Shown piece by piece: positions 42,637 through 55,168 of a stretch of 64,000 nucleotides of DNA; the stretch's first letter is position 1; every line of letters starts with the position of its first letter. The translations under genes were made by a program, and so were the position numbers. Below the pieces are notes generated by a model. The model did no database searches, was not told where the DNA came from, and saw nothing but the letters and a program-made list of their open reading frames with translations. This DNA is from Lonicera japonica (taxonomy: Eukaryota > Streptophyta > Magnoliopsida > Dipsacales > Caprifoliaceae). The stretch lies in NCBI GenBank assembly GCA_021464415.1, contig CM038464.1:58145328-58209327 (forward strand), written 5' to 3'.

Positions 42637-44056
42637 GTAAGCAAATCTAATAAATATAATAGTGTTTTTAGTGGAATTTATATATATGTATATACAGACA
42701 TACAGTCATGCTCTAATTAAAGAGGATGGTTCTCACTTTAATAGAAAAAATGACCATCCATTTCAAGTGATAAGTGGATGACTTTTTTCGTAAAACATTG
42801 TAGTGATGATCTTATGATTGTGATTCCTATGAATTTATTAATTATGCATATCAATTTTGGTGCATCCATGCCTAAATCAATTTCAAAGTAATCTAATTGT
42901 TTGCTTAATGGGTTTAATAATTATAAAATTAATGGGATTGACGAATCGGTACCGGAAGATTTGAGTATATATGTATAAATTTGGTATAGAGTACTTATAT
43001 ATGGTCTGCCATGAAGTGGTTGGCTTTTTCCTTTTACTGTTTTTTAAGGCTTGTGCCTTATTTTGTCATTTAGTGAATTTTAAAGATATTTATATGCATG
43101 ACTTGTCAATTGGCACCATTATTCTAACATTATGATCATTGAAAAGTTAATACATGTATATATGCCATGATTAAATTCCATTTTTACTTATATGCGTGCT
43201 TGTGGCTAATTGACAATGGATATATATACATATATATATATATATATTATATGTGTGCTAAGTGTATTCATATAAGGTATAATTAGTGAATTTTAAGCAG
43301 TGCTTTAAAATTCAAGGCTTAATTGTGTGATCTTTCAATTTTATTAAATTGGAGTTTTAAATGTACATATATATATAAGGGCGAAATTTTAGAAATTTAA
43401 CGCAGAAGATGCACAGTTTATTTATTTTTCCTTTTCTTTTCCATGTTAGAATTGTCACAGTTTATAACCATGACCAGTTTATTCCATAATCGTCATTATT
43501 TATAACTGTGACCAGCTTCAGTTTGTCAATGTTTTCAACAGTGACAAAGTAATCAAAAGAAATTCTATTTACAATAATTTTGATTAATTACATGCGACAT
43601 CTATTAATTTTTCTTACTTGTCTAAACATTCTATTAAGGTCAATTTACACAAGATGTTACCAAAGAAACCTCTCTTGTGTAGATAAAGAATAATTAGATT
43701 TTTGTGTTTGTTTAATTCATGCGAGTATTAACCAATCTAAAGAAGGGTTCATATTTGGCCGAATTTCATACACATTTGTGGTGGTAAACATGTGAAAATT
43801 ATAAAGGAAACATAATGTGAATATTGGATTGATCCAAAGATGGATTTATTATTTGACATAACTTATTCTCAATGTTTGATCATTACACCAAGAGTACCAC
43901 TTACAGTTAATATTAGTATCCAAAGATTTTGTATTAATGTTGTGCTAGGTATCTTAAGATGTTGCAATAAAATTAATCAATTTAAATACTATTTATTTGG
44001 TAATTTGATGTGAGCATTATTGTTAATTTAGTTCACTTTTGTTCTTTATTCAGCTT
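42637..44056. other. AT-rich intergenic region; end may be copia 3 leader
   Basis: No exon of the citrate-binding gene and no LTR were recognised. The last bases, TTCTTTATTCAGCTT, continue directly into the sequence after the SIRE element at 51086, so at least this end belonged to the 5' leader of copia element 3 or to its target. Confidence 0.45.
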
Positions 44057-45566
44057 TGTTGACCTTAAAGTTAATTAATCTTATTTTGATAATTACAATA
44101 AGTTAATAAAGTGTTATTTAACTCGGTTGTTCCAATGATGATAGCCATTTTAACCGATATATCTTTCGACCAAGTGTAACTTCAAACCGAAGCAATCAAA
44201 ATCTCACACAAGCTTTACAAACGCCTCTACTCACAAGAAATGAACTCAAGTGATATACATGTGCTATACAAAACCAAGAAAGGATCAAGAACATCAAACA
44301 AGTGAAGATACGCACAAGAAAATCAAGCATCACGAAGTTTCGAATTATCATTAAATTGAGTGAGTGCTTAGATTTTATGTAAAGATACTTTATTGATCAA
44401 ATCCCTATAACTCAAAAATATTCTTGCATATTTTAAAGATTGATTTAAACAATCTTAAAATTGAATTTATTTGAAAAGCATCATTTTACAAAGACCGAGT
44501 TTCAAAATAAATTCATATTAATTTTAAATGATCATATTTTAAGCTATAATAAAAATAGGTATCTTAGAAACATATCTTCGAAATTCAAAAATCATTAGAA
44601 TTTTATTTGAAACTAAATTATTAAATTGCAAAAAATATTTTTATTTTTTGTTTAAAATTCGCTCAATTTTTGCCCAGTTTTGATCTAACGGTAAGATGGA
44701 GGCCTTCCCGGACTCCGATCATTTTGCAATTTTTACAGTAGTTAGACAACATCTCTTGGCACTTTTGACTAAAATTTGAGCATGATCCAACAGTCAAATT
44801 GAGAGAAATTAACAAAACAAATTTGAATATTTTTTGTCAAAACTAGTTGTTGAAAAATTTGAAAATGTATACCTTGGAGCCAAAACCTCTTTTAATCATC
44901 CCCAATGGCCATATGGTTTTGCAAGCTATAAATATGAGGTCCTAGACATGTTTTAACACACCTTGAATCATTCTAATACTCTATTATTCATATATTCAAA
45001 TATACAAAGATTCAAGAACACATTTTGATCAATCTTTCATTTTTGAGCTATATACTTTGATCAATTTTGATATCTCTTAGTGTGAGCTTCATTTGTATTT
45101 TTTTCATATACATGAGAGATATTGTACATTGGTGTTTGTCACCAAAACTCATTTAAATCGTATTTGTGACAGGTGTATCTCATAGAATAGCAAAGAGTGA
45201 TTTCTTGTGAGAGTATTGAGGGTGGTTCAATACTTGTAAGAGTGTGTGAGAAGAATGCATTTGTAGAAGTTTGATCTTCACCCGGAAGGAGATTGGTTAT
45301 AGTGGAAATTCTCGGGGAACTAACCGAGCGCGGAGTAGGGGGAACAAGCCGAACCGTGTGGACAAAAAATCTTCGACTTCGATCCATTCAATTTTTCTAT
45401 CTCTTACTCTATTATATTGTGCAATTTATTCATTGTGTTTGGAATTAACTTTGTTCTTGATTGCTTGATAAATATAGACATCAAATATTTTTAAATCATT
45501 TTTAAAAATCCGATTAAGTTTTAAAAAACCCTATTCACCCGCCCTTAGGGTATTTTTCGACCTACA
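44057..45566 (+). repeat. 5' LTR of SIRE element
   Basis: 1510 bp, similar to 49586-51080 with scattered substitutions and small indels (for example a run of C near its end in the 3' copy). A TATAAATA box is at 44927-44934. Confidence 0.93.
44927..44934 (+). promoter_or_regulatory. LTR TATA box, SIRE
   Basis: TATAAATA in GCAAGCTATAAATATGAG is conserved in both LTRs (here and at 50455-50462) and is the best candidate for the element promoter. Confidence 0.55.
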
Positions 45567-45567
45567 A

Positions 45568-45580
45568 TTGGTATCAGATG
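45568..45580 (+). other. Primer-binding site, tRNA-iMet, SIRE
   Basis: TTGGTATCAGATG directly after the 5' LTR matches initiator methionine tRNA except at the end. Confidence 0.85.
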
Positions 45581-45620
45581 TTGTACTCTTGTTTTGATTT
45601 TACAATCTTAGAGTTTACGA

Positions 45621-47373
45621 TCATGTCTATCTATCAAGGAACTGGAATTAACGAAGGTTCTTCCACCACTATACCACCTCTATTTGATGGCAAAAATTAT
45701 AGTTATTGGAAAAGTCGTATGTGTACTTTTCTTCAAGCTAGTGATTTTGAACAATGGAAGGTTACACTCATTGGACCCTATGAGATTACTAAAACCGATG
45801 AAAAGGGTAAAGTCACTCATAAATCCATTTTCGAATATGATGAGCATGATATTAAGAAAATCCAATTTAACGCTAAAGCCTTAAATGCCCTACATTGCGC
45901 ATTAACTATAGATGAATATAACAAAATTTCTAGTTGTAAAACTGTCAAAGAAATTTGGGACAAATTAGAAGTTGCCTATGAAGGAACCTCACAAGTTAAG
46001 GATGATAATATTAATATGCTCGTTCATGATTATGAACTTTTCAAAATGGAACCTAATGAATCACTTGCTTCTATGTATAGTGATTCTCTATTATCACTAA
46101 TGCTTTAGATCTTCTTGGAAAGGAATATTCAAATGAAGACAAGATTCGAAAAATTCTTAGAACTCTTCCCAAGAAGTGGAGACCCAAAGTGACGGCTATT
46201 CAAAAAGTCAAGAATCTTAAGACGCTAAGCATGGGTGAACTCTTGGGTTCACTTAAAACCCATGAAAAGGAATTGGCGAGAAAAGAAGAAAGTGATTCAA
46301 AAGCCAAAAAGTCACTAGCTCTCAAAGCAACTCAACTAGAAGATGATGAGGAGTTGATGGTAGAAGATGAGGATATGACTCTTCTTTCTAGAAAATTCAT
46401 AAAATTTCTAGCTAAGAAGAAGAAGTTTCAAGGAAAAGGAAACAACTTTGATTCTTCATCAAGAAGGAACAATGATCGATCTATTCAACCAAGAGTTGAA
46501 AACGAAGAAGAAAAGAAGTGTTTCCATTGCCATGAACCAGGGCATTTCAAAACAAATTGCCCGGTTAGAAGAAAAGAAAGAAGAGATAAAAGAGACAAAG
46601 CCTTCAAACAAGTAAGACACACCCTCAAAGGCACTTGGAGTGCTTCCGAAGAAGGTGAGTCCGATGCTAACTCTAGTGACGAGAAAACGGCTAACCTTTG
46701 CCTTATGGCAAGAAATGATGAGGTATATTCTACTTATGATTCATTTAGTGATGATAATGTCTCTATTAATAATGATATACACGATGAGAATGACTATGAT
46801 GAATTATATGATATGTTTGAGGAATTGCATAAGAAATTTAAAAAATTGTCTAAAATGTATGCAAGCCTCAAAAAGGAAAATTTGATGATTTCTAGTAAGT
46901 GTGAAAATTTTGAGAAAGAAAATGTACTTTTGAAAAATGAAATTAAGACCTTAAAGAAAGGAAAGGAAAAAGAAACTCCAAACACACTTGAAATAGAAAA
47001 TATCAAATTGAAAGATCAAGTGGATGATTTGACTAATAGTCTAGCCAAGTTTACCAAAGGAAAGGATAACTTGGACAAACTATTAGGAATGCAAAGGTGT
47101 GTATTCGACAAAGCCGGTTTGGGTTATAATCAAATTCATAACCAAAAGGATTACAAAAATTTCTTCAAAACATACACACCGCATAATCCTACTAATCTTT
47201 GTTCATTTTGTGGAAGAAACACTCATAATGCACATTCTTGTTATTACAAAGAAAATAATTTTGCTAAAAACAAACTTGCTTGGATTCCTAAAGGAACCAC
47301 TATGTACACTAACCCCAAAGGACCCAACTTATTTTGGGTAACAAAAGAAAAGTTGCTTAAGATTTTGGTGTAG
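45621..47373 (+). pseudogene. gag of SIRE element (frameshifted)
   Basis: The ATG at 45621 starts a UBN2-type Gag: LFDGKNYSYWKSRMCTFL, then IWDKLEVAYEGTSQVK. The frame shifts near 46105 and continues from 46189 with a lysine- and glutamate-rich stretch, a CCHC knuckle (CFHCHEPGHFKTNC, 46519-46560), a long coiled-coil and a second CCHC-like cluster near 47200-47235 (CSFCGRNTHNAHSC). Two knuckles and a coiled-coil tail fit large SIRE Gags. Only the one shift separates it from a full-length protein. Confidence 0.85.
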
Positions 47374-47945
47374 ATCTGCATAAGAGCAAAAGCTAGCAAA
47401 ATAAAATGGTTATTGGATAATTGATGCTCTAAACACATGACGGAAAAAAAAAATTGAGTCGATCTCACTCCTAAACAAGGAAGCAACGTCACATTTGGAG
47501 ATAACGCCAAAGGTAAAATTATTGGTACATGTAAAGTTTGTAAGAAATGTTCTTATATTGATAATATTCTACTAGTTGATAGTTTAAAACATAATTTGCT
47601 TAGTATTAGTCAATTGTGTGATAAAGGTTATGAAATTATTTTAAAATCTGAATGTTGCATTGTTAAAAATATTAATGATAATTATATCTTGTTTGTTGCT
47701 TATAGATCTAATAACGTATATACTCTTGAACTTGATGATTTGCCTCAACAAGATGTTAAATGTTTATCCGTATTGAATGATGTTTCTTAGTTATGGCATA
47801 GAAGATTATGTCGTGCTAATATGGATTTAGTTCACAAATTATTTAAAATGGAATTAGTTAAAGGATCTAAACTTATTAAAGATAGAATTTGTGATGCCTG
47901 TCAACTTGGTAAACAACATAAGTCTTCATTTTGCATGTTATTATA
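47374..47945 (+). pseudogene. protease / pre-integrase remnant of SIRE pol
   Basis: After the Gag stop, eroded reading shows the region downstream of the protease, then NLLSISQLCDKGYEI and the pre-integrase block with LWHRRL and CDACQLGKQHKSSF. It stops exactly there; the integrase core that should follow is missing and the LBD segment begins. In-frame stops are present, for example at 47788. Confidence 0.75.
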
Positions 47946-48011
47946 AACTAACAATAATTTTGCAGTCTAAAAATTATTATTTATCATTCAAAGAAAAGAA
48001 GGGAACAGAAT

Positions 48012-48758
48012 CTAAAGATCATCAGCATCAAAATTCAAAACAGCATCGAGACTAGAAGAAGAATAATCAATAAAATTATGCTCCATATCTAATAGAGCTG
48101 TCCAATCAGGACTCCTTGGCTCGACAACCTCCGCAACAGTACTATTTTGAGAAAATTGTGATGAATGGCCTTCCAAAGCAGCTTGGTAATCTGACAGAGT
48201 CAGATATGCCGGCAAACCCACATTAGTTTGAAAAACACCATGGTCTTAAAGATTCCCGATAGTCGGAAGAATTTCAGGTGCAACATTTTCTACTAACGAT
48301 AGGGGCCCTGTAGAACTTCTAAGAGGAGCAAAAGAAAAGCATTGGTTAGCGCTAGAAGACTCTCCTAATCGAGCCTCTAATGTTGTCACTCGTGATTGCA
48401 AAGCCTCTAATGCTGTCACTCGTGATTGTAACTCTTGTACCTTCTGTTCAAGAGAAACAATGAGCGCAGTACAACCTTTACTGGGATTCTCGACTCTCGC
48501 CTTAGCTTCAAAAAGAAATGAATAGAGAGTCTCAAGATATTGATGTTCGGGAATATTTTGCAAAATATGTGCAACACTATTTACCCCAAAAATGGTGAAA
48601 ATTGTATGATAATCTTGACGACTAATCACATCTATAAAAAATTGTGCATATTCACACCATGGCTGACATTTCTTGCGTTTATAAGTGCAAGCAGCACAAG
48701 ACGAACTTGTACAACGGAAGGTATTCGGCATACTTGTGATTTGCTTTCCCTTACTCAT
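48012..48758 (-). pseudogene. LOB-domain (LBD/ASL) transcription-factor sequence inside the SIRE element
   Basis: From the ATG at 48758 the frame encodes a LOB domain. Its zinc motif CX2CX6CX3C has cysteines at residues 21, 24, 31 and 35 (CAACTYKRKKCQPWC). The GAS block follows (IFGVNSVAHIL), then FEAKARVENPSKGC, then a leucine-rich coiled-coil. A ten-residue unit (LQSRVTALEA) is tandemly duplicated, from a 30-base duplication at about 48375-48435. A TAA at 48246 interrupts; the same frame then runs to 48012 with an acidic tail. LBD proteins are plant DNA-binding regulators of organ development. No intron is evident, which would fit capture as cDNA. The 171-residue product up to the stop keeps the whole DNA-binding domain. 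Confidence 0.82.
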
Positions 48759-49585
48759 GGGTACCTCCTATAAAAGTTATAAGAAGAAAATGGATCTCGA
48801 GGAAGACAACAAAAAAGAGGGGACAAGAGGCATCTAGCAATTAAAAGAATCCCGAAAACGAAAAGCTATCATCCTAAAAGGTCAAAAATACAGCGCCCCC
48901 CGCATGCATCTAGAGTCCACCGCCCTAGCACGGTCTAGATACCTTTTTGATGTGAACATAGGGGGAGAAAATGTGCGTAATGTTGATGCTGCGGTAAAAG
49001 GTAAGATTTTTTTTTTGCTGCGGTAAGATTTTTTTTTGTTGTGGTAAGATTTTTTATACTGACTTAAATGTTATGGTAAGATTTTAAATGCTTTAAATGA
49101 TTTTCTACATTTATACTTTTGAAAGCTTTATTTAAATATATATGCTATTTATGCTTGTTATTGTAAACACACATTATTATGAGTATTACCAAGTATTTTT
49201 GCATCTTTAGATTGATAATTACTGATTCCCTCCTTTTTTATGAAGAAAAAGAGGGAGAAGTATGTGTGTTATGTAAGTATTGTGTGTTATGTGTGTGTGT
49301 CATGAGTGATAATGGTACACACTCGTTTATTTTATCGTTTATTTTATTATGCTATGCTTGATCAAAAACTACTAGTTTGTCTATTTGTTTAAGTACTTTT
49401 CGAACTTATGTTTTCGGTTAAGTTGTTTGAACTTATCTTATCTATGCAAGTATTTTTTTTAATAATTGCTTGTATATTTTTATCTATGCACCTATTTAGG
49501 GGGAGCATATTATTCATATGCTTAAAATTATTATCTTTTTATAAACACACATTAACTCTATTGTCATCATCAAAAAGGGGGAGAT
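48759..49585. other. 5' flank of the LBD sequence and 3' region of SIRE
   Basis: About 48759-48950 is less AT-rich (CAGCGCCCCCCGCATGCATC) and probably came with the LBD sequence as its upstream part. From about 48960 there is a triplicated GCTGCGGTAAG(A)TTTTTT motif and then AT-rich SIRE 3' sequence. No envelope-like frame is recognised. Confidence 0.5.
49572..49585 (+). other. Polypurine tract of SIRE element
   Basis: AAAAAGGGGGAGAT just before the 3' LTR is the characteristic tract of SIRE-lineage elements. Confidence 0.88.
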
Positions 49586-51080
49586 TGTTGACCTTAAGGT
49601 CAATTAATCTTATTTTGATAATTACAATAAGTTAATAAAGTGTTATTTAACTCGGTTGTTCTAATGATGATAGCCATTTTAACCGATATATCTTTCGACC
49701 AAGTGTAACTTCAAACCGAAGACATCAAAATCTCACACAAGCTTTACAAATGCCTCTACTCACAAGAAATGAACTCAAGTGATAAACATGTGCTATACAA
49801 AACCAAGAAAGGATCAAGAACATCAAACAAGTGAAGATACGCACAAGAAAATCAAGCATCACGAAGTTTCGAATTATCATTAAATTGAGTGAGTGCTTAG
49901 ATTTTATGTAAAGATACTTTATTGATCAAATCCCTATAGCTCAAAAATATTCTTGCATATTTTAAAGATTGATTTAAACAAGCTTGTAATTGAATTTATT
50001 TGAAAAACATCATTTTACAAAGATCGAGTTTCAAAATAAATTCATATTAATTTTAAATGATCATATTTTAAGCTATAATAAAAATAGGTATCTTAGAAAC
50101 ATATCTTCGAAGTTCAAAAATCATTAGAATTTTATTTGGAACTAAATTATTAAATTGCAAAAAATATTTTTATTTTGTGTTTAAAATTCGCTCAATTTTT
50201 GCCCAGTTTTGATCTAACGGTAAGATGGAGGCCTTCCCGGACTCCGATCATTTTGAAATTTTTACAGTAGTTAGACAATATCTCCTGGCACTTTTGACTA
50301 AAATTTGAACATGATGCAACGGTCAAATTGGGAGAAATTAACAAAACAAATTTAAATTTTTTTGTTAAAACTAGCTGTTGGAAAATTTGAAAATGTATAC
50401 CTTCGAGCCAAAACCTCTCTTAATTATCCCCAACGGCCATATGGTTTTGCAAGCTATAAATATGAGGTCCTAGACATGTTTTAACACACCTTGAATCATT
50501 CTAATACTCTATTATTCATATATTCAAATATACAAAGATTCAAGAACACATTTTGATCAATCTTTCATTTTTGAGCTATATACTTTGATCAATTTTGATA
50601 TTTCTTAGTGTGAGCTTCATTTGTATTTTGTCATATACAAGAGAGATATTGTACATTGGTGTTTGTTACCAAAACTCATTTAAATCGTATTTGTGACATG
50701 TGTATCTCATAGAATAGCAAGAGTATTGAGGGTGGTTCAATACTTGTAAGAGTGTGTGAGAAGAATACACTTGTAGAAGTTTGATCTTCACCCGGAAGGA
50801 GATCGATTATAGTGGAAATTCTCGGGGAACTAACCGAGCGCGGAGTAGGGGGAACAAGCCGAACCGTGTGGATAAAAAATCTTCGACTTCGATCGATTCA
50901 ATTTTTCTATCTCTTGCTCTATTATATTGTGCTATTTATTCATTGTGTTTGGAATTAACTTTGTTCTTGATTGCTTGATAAATATAGACATCAAATATTT
51001 TTAAATCATTTTTAAAAATCCGATTAAGTTTTAAATACCCTATTCACCCCCCCCCCCTCTAGGGTATTTTTCGACCTACA
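49586..51080 (+). repeat. 3' LTR of SIRE element
   Basis: 1495 bp, collinear with 44057-45566. Includes a run of eight or nine C near 51048-51057 and the conserved TATAAATA at 50455-50462. Confidence 0.93.
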
Positions 51081-51087
51081 AGCTTTA

Positions 51088-51871
51088 ATGACTGCTACTT
51101 CTATATCTGCAAACATGAACAATGTTCTGATGTTAAACGAAACTAACTATAAGGACTGGAAAGAGAATGTATTGATCACTCTTGGCAACATGAATCTTGA
51201 CTTTGCATTAAAAATGCCAAAATCGAATGATCTCACTGACCAAAGTACTCATGAGGAAATTACGTACTTTGAGAAGTGGGATCGTTCCAACAAGCTAAGT
51301 TTAATGATCATGAAGCGTGGGATTCTAGAGGTTTTCAGGGGTACAAAACAAATGTCGTTACCATTGCCAATCAGTTCCTTTTGAAAATTAGAAGCGTTTT
51401 ACCAAAAATGATAAAGCTGAAACAAGCATGCTTTTAGCAAACTTGATTTCAATGAAATATAAGGGCAAGAGTAATGTTCGTGAGTACATCATGGAGATGT
51501 CTTATTTTGTTTCAAAGCTTAAGGCACTAAAGCTTGACTTATTGGATGATTTGCTAGTGCATTTGGTTCTCATTTCTCTCCTTGCACAATTTAATCAATT
51601 TAAGGTCAGTTATAACTGCCAGAAGGAGAAATGGACTCTCAATGAGCTCATTTCATTTTGTGTGCAAGAGGAAGAAAGATTAAAGCAAGATAGGACTGAA
51701 AGTGTTCATCTGGCTAGTACCTCTAAGGGTAAGGGTAAAAAGAAGGATAGAGGAAAAGAAGTTATTGTTCCTGAGGGTTCGGAGCAAAAGAAACAGAAGA
51801 CTGAAAATGGTTGTTTCTTTTGTGGTAAGCCCGAATACAAGAAAAATGTTTGTGCCAAATTTGCCACATAG
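51088..51871 (+). pseudogene. gag of copia 3 (frameshifted)
   Basis: The ATG at 51088 opens a Gag with NVLMLNETNYKDWKENVLI, then FEKWDRSNKLSLMIM. A shift near 51390 moves to a frame with LLANLISMKYKGKSNVREYI and KWTLNELISFCVQEEERL. The zinc knuckle CFFCGKPEYKKNVC has Tyr in place of the usual His, which should weaken zinc binding. The stop is at 51869. Confidence 0.82.
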
Positions 51872-51898
51872 CGTGAAGAAAAAGGTACATTTTATGTT

Positions 51899-53173
51899 TT
51901 GGTCTATTCTGAGATCAATTTAGCTTCAATACCAAGAAACACTTGGTGGGTAGACTCTGGTGCTACTACTCACATTTGTGTTTCTATGCAGGTTTGCATG
52001 CACTCCCGAATGCCAACTGATGCTAAAAGACGTATCTATGTGGGTGATGGCAAATCAGTGGAGGTGGAGGCAATAGGGCATTTTAGATTTTTGTTAAGTA
52101 CTTGTTACTATTTGGATTTAAAAGACAATTTTGTTGTACCATCATTTAAACGAAATTTAGTTTATATTTCTGCATTAGACAAATTTGGATATTATTGTTC
52201 TTTTGAAAATAAGAATTTCAGTTTGTCTATTAATTCGAATATTATTGGCACCGGTTTACTTAATGCTTTTGATAATCTATATTTGATAGAAACTATTTCA
52301 TCTAACAGTGAAACCTTGCATGTGGAATCACGTGGTACTAAGCGTAAATTAAATAAGAAAAATTCAGCCTCATTATGGCACAAACGCCTAGGTCACATAT
52401 CTAAATCTAAAGTTGAGCGGTTTGTGTCTGATGGGATTTTGGACTTCCTTGATTTTTCAGACTTTGATATATGTGTTCAGTGTATCAATGAAAAACAAAC
52501 TAAAAAAAATATAAGTGCTAATCGAAAAACGGACTTCTTAGAATTAATCCATACAGATATTTGTGGTCTATTGCCTACAACTTCTTAGAATGGTCAACAA
52601 TATTTTATAACATTCATAGGCGATTATTCTATATATGGTTACCTGTTTTTTATATATGAAAAATCACAGTCTTTGGATGTGTTCAAAACATTTAAGGCTG
52701 AAGTTGAGTTAGAACTCAACAAACGGATAAAGAGCGTCAGATTTGATCACGGTGTTGAATACTACGGCATATACGACGGCTCAAGTGAATAGCGTCCAGG
52801 ACCGTTTGCTAAATACCTAGAAGAATGTGGAATCGTCCCATAGTACACTATGCCAAGATCGCTTGGAATGAATGGTGTATCTGAGAGATGAAACCAGACT
52901 CTTAAGGATATGGTAAGAAGGATAATTAGTCAACCTACTTTACTAGAGTCACTCTGGGGTGAGGTTCTAAAAACAACAACTTATATCTTAAATCGGGTGC
53001 CAACAAAAGCAGCTACAAAAATGCCATATGAGCTTTGGGTTGGGCGAAAGCCTAGTCTAAATCACTTGTGTGTTTGGGAATGTCCTGCTGAAGTGAGGCC
53101 GTATAAGCCTTATGAAAGGAAATTAGACTCCAAAACTGTTAGTAGCTACTTTATTGACTATGTAGAACTGTAA
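51899..53173 (+). pseudogene. protease and integrase of copia 3 (broken)
   Basis: The protease site DSGATTHIC is intact near 51955. The pre-integrase block LWHKRLGHISKS and CVQC...KQT follow, then the integrase core HTDICGLLP (stop at 52586), a run with VRFDHG-like DDE sequence and further stops, and a C-terminal part with RVPTKAATKMPYELWVGRKP up to 53171. Decay is by in-frame stops more than shifts. Confidence 0.8.
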
Positions 53174-53767
53174 CGGGGCTACGAGTTTTACGATCCCACT
53201 AATAAGCCAATTTTTTAGACAGGAACTGCAACGTTCTTTAAGGATGTTGAGTTTGGGGGGAGAAATCAAGTTAGAAACATTATCTTTGAGGAGGAAGAGG
53301 GAGCAATCCCAATTCCTACTACTACTTTTGACAATGTGCAGTTTTTTACACTTGTCATTGATCAAGAAGTAATTCCAGATCCTCCACAGGGCAATGTTCT
53401 TCAACCTCGCATTCAAGATGAGGTAATTATTCTCGAAGAACCACCCATTCTTGAGGAACAAACTCAACAACCTCAAGAATCTGCGCCATTAAGACGATCC
53501 ACGAAATAAAGGAAATTTGCAATTTCGGACGATTATGTCGTGTATCTTCAAGAACAAGAGGTAGAAAATATAATGTTGGAAGATGATCCAATCAACTTTT
53601 GTCGATCCATGCAAAGTTTTAACTCTTGTAAATGGATTGAAGCCATTAATGAAGAGTACAAGTCTATGCAAAATAATAAAGTTTGAGAACTTGTCCTATT
53701 ACCGGATAGTGCGAAACTCGTAATTTGTAAATGTATATTTAAAACCAAAAGGGATTCAAACGGTAAT
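53174..53767 (+). pseudogene. integrase-RT linker of copia 3 (broken)
   Basis: Decayed coding sequence in the same frame, with an acidic and proline-rich linker (EEEEGAIPIPTTT style) and the start of RT (residues of the W-x-x-A-I block near 53635). Stops at about 53216, 53507 and 53684. Confidence 0.6.
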
Positions 53768-55168
53768 GTGGAGAGGTATAAGGCACGTCTTGTGGCTAAG
53801 GGCTTTACTCAAAAGGAAGGAATTGACTTCAACGAGACTTTCTCTCTAATTTCTACAAAAGACACTTTTAGGAAAATTATGGTGCTTGTTGCCCATTTTA
53901 GTCTGGACTTGTATCAAATGGATGTCAAAAAATCATTTCTTAATGGTGACATTGAAGAAACAATTTATATGGTATAGCCAGAAAACTTTGCGTTGAGAAA
54001 CCCAAAGAATATGGTTTGCAAATTGACAAAATCCATCTACAAACTTAAGCAGGCTTCTTGTCAATGGTACTTTAAATTTCATCAAGTCATTGCTTCATAT
54101 GGTTTTGAAATAAATGTTGTTGATGATTGCGTGTATCATAAGTTTAGTGGGAATAAATACATTTTCTTGGTTTTGTACATCGATGGCATATTGCTTGCCA
54201 CAAATGACATAGGCATGTTGCATGACACCAAGAGGTTTCTATCAAAGAATTTTGAAATGAAAGATCTTGGTAATGCTTCTTTTGTATTAGGAATTGAGAT
54301 ACACTGAGATCGTTCTCGGGGTATATTGGGATTGTCACAAAGAAACTATATTGAGAAAGTTCTCAATAGATTTGGCATGAAAAATTGCAAACCAGGTGAA
54401 ACCCCGGTCGCTAAAAGAGATAAGTTTAGTCTTAGTCAATGCTCGAAGAATATCCTTAAAATTAAGGAAATGCAGAAAATTCCCTATGCGTCGGCTGTAG
54501 GGAGTCTAATGTATGCTCAAGTATGTACGCGTGTAGATATTGTGTTCATAGTTGGCATGCTAGGTAGATATTTAAGTAACCCTGGTATGGATCATTGGAA
54601 TGCAAGCAAGAGGGTTATGAGATATTTTCAGAGAACAAAAGAGTACATGCTCACATATAGGAAATCGGATCGGTTACAGATCATTGGATATTCTGATTCC
54701 GATTTTGTTGGATGCCAAGACAACAGGAGATCCACTTCAGGCTATGTTTATTTGTTAACTGGTGGAGCGATTTCGTGGAGGTCTGCGAAGCAAACGCTCG
54801 TTGCTTCGTCTACTATGGCTGCAGAGTTTGTAGCATGTTATGAGGCATACAATCATGGAATATGGCTGTGAAATTTTGTCACTGGGCTGCGAATTTTGAA
54901 AGGTGTTGATAGACCACTCAAATTATATTGTGACAATAAATTAGCAGTTCTATATTCTAACAACAATAGAAGCTCAACAAAGTCAAAGCATATTGACATC
55001 AAGTTTCTCGTTATGAAAGAAAGAGTACAAAGTGGTCAAATTTTCGTATAACACATTGGGACAAACTCCATGATAGCGGATCCGCTTACTAAGGGTTTAC
55101 CACCCAAGGTCTTTCACAAGCACACTGCTCATATGGGTGTTATTCTATTTGAGGAGACTTTAGTTTAA
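53768..55168 (+). pseudogene. RT and RNase H of copia 3 (catalytic residue lost)
   Basis: RT starts with YKARLVAKGFTQKEGID and has QMDVKKSFLNGDI. The catalytic box reads YIDG in place of Y-x-D-D, so an essential metal-binding aspartate is lost. RNase H has PYASAVGSLMYAQVCTRVDI and GYSDSDFVGCQD, then, after a stop at 54869, HIDIKFLV and ADPLTKGLPPKVF near 55080. Stops at 53975, 54305 and 54869. Confidence 0.85.

Larger units (their letters stand above)
44057..51080 (+). mobile_element. SIRE/Maximus-type copia element carrying a host gene
   Basis: The element is 7024 bp. LTRs at 44057-45566 and 49586-51080 begin TGTTGACCTTAAG and end CGACCTACA; AGCTT is duplicated perfectly (44052-44056 and 51081-51085). 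It has a tRNA-Met primer site, a large Gag, a remnant of protease/pre-integrase, and the AAAAAGGGGGAGAT tract that marks SIRE elements. Most of integrase and all of RT and RNase H are absent. Between 47946 and about 48960 lies an antisense LOB-domain coding sequence. It cannot move alone. Confidence 0.93.
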
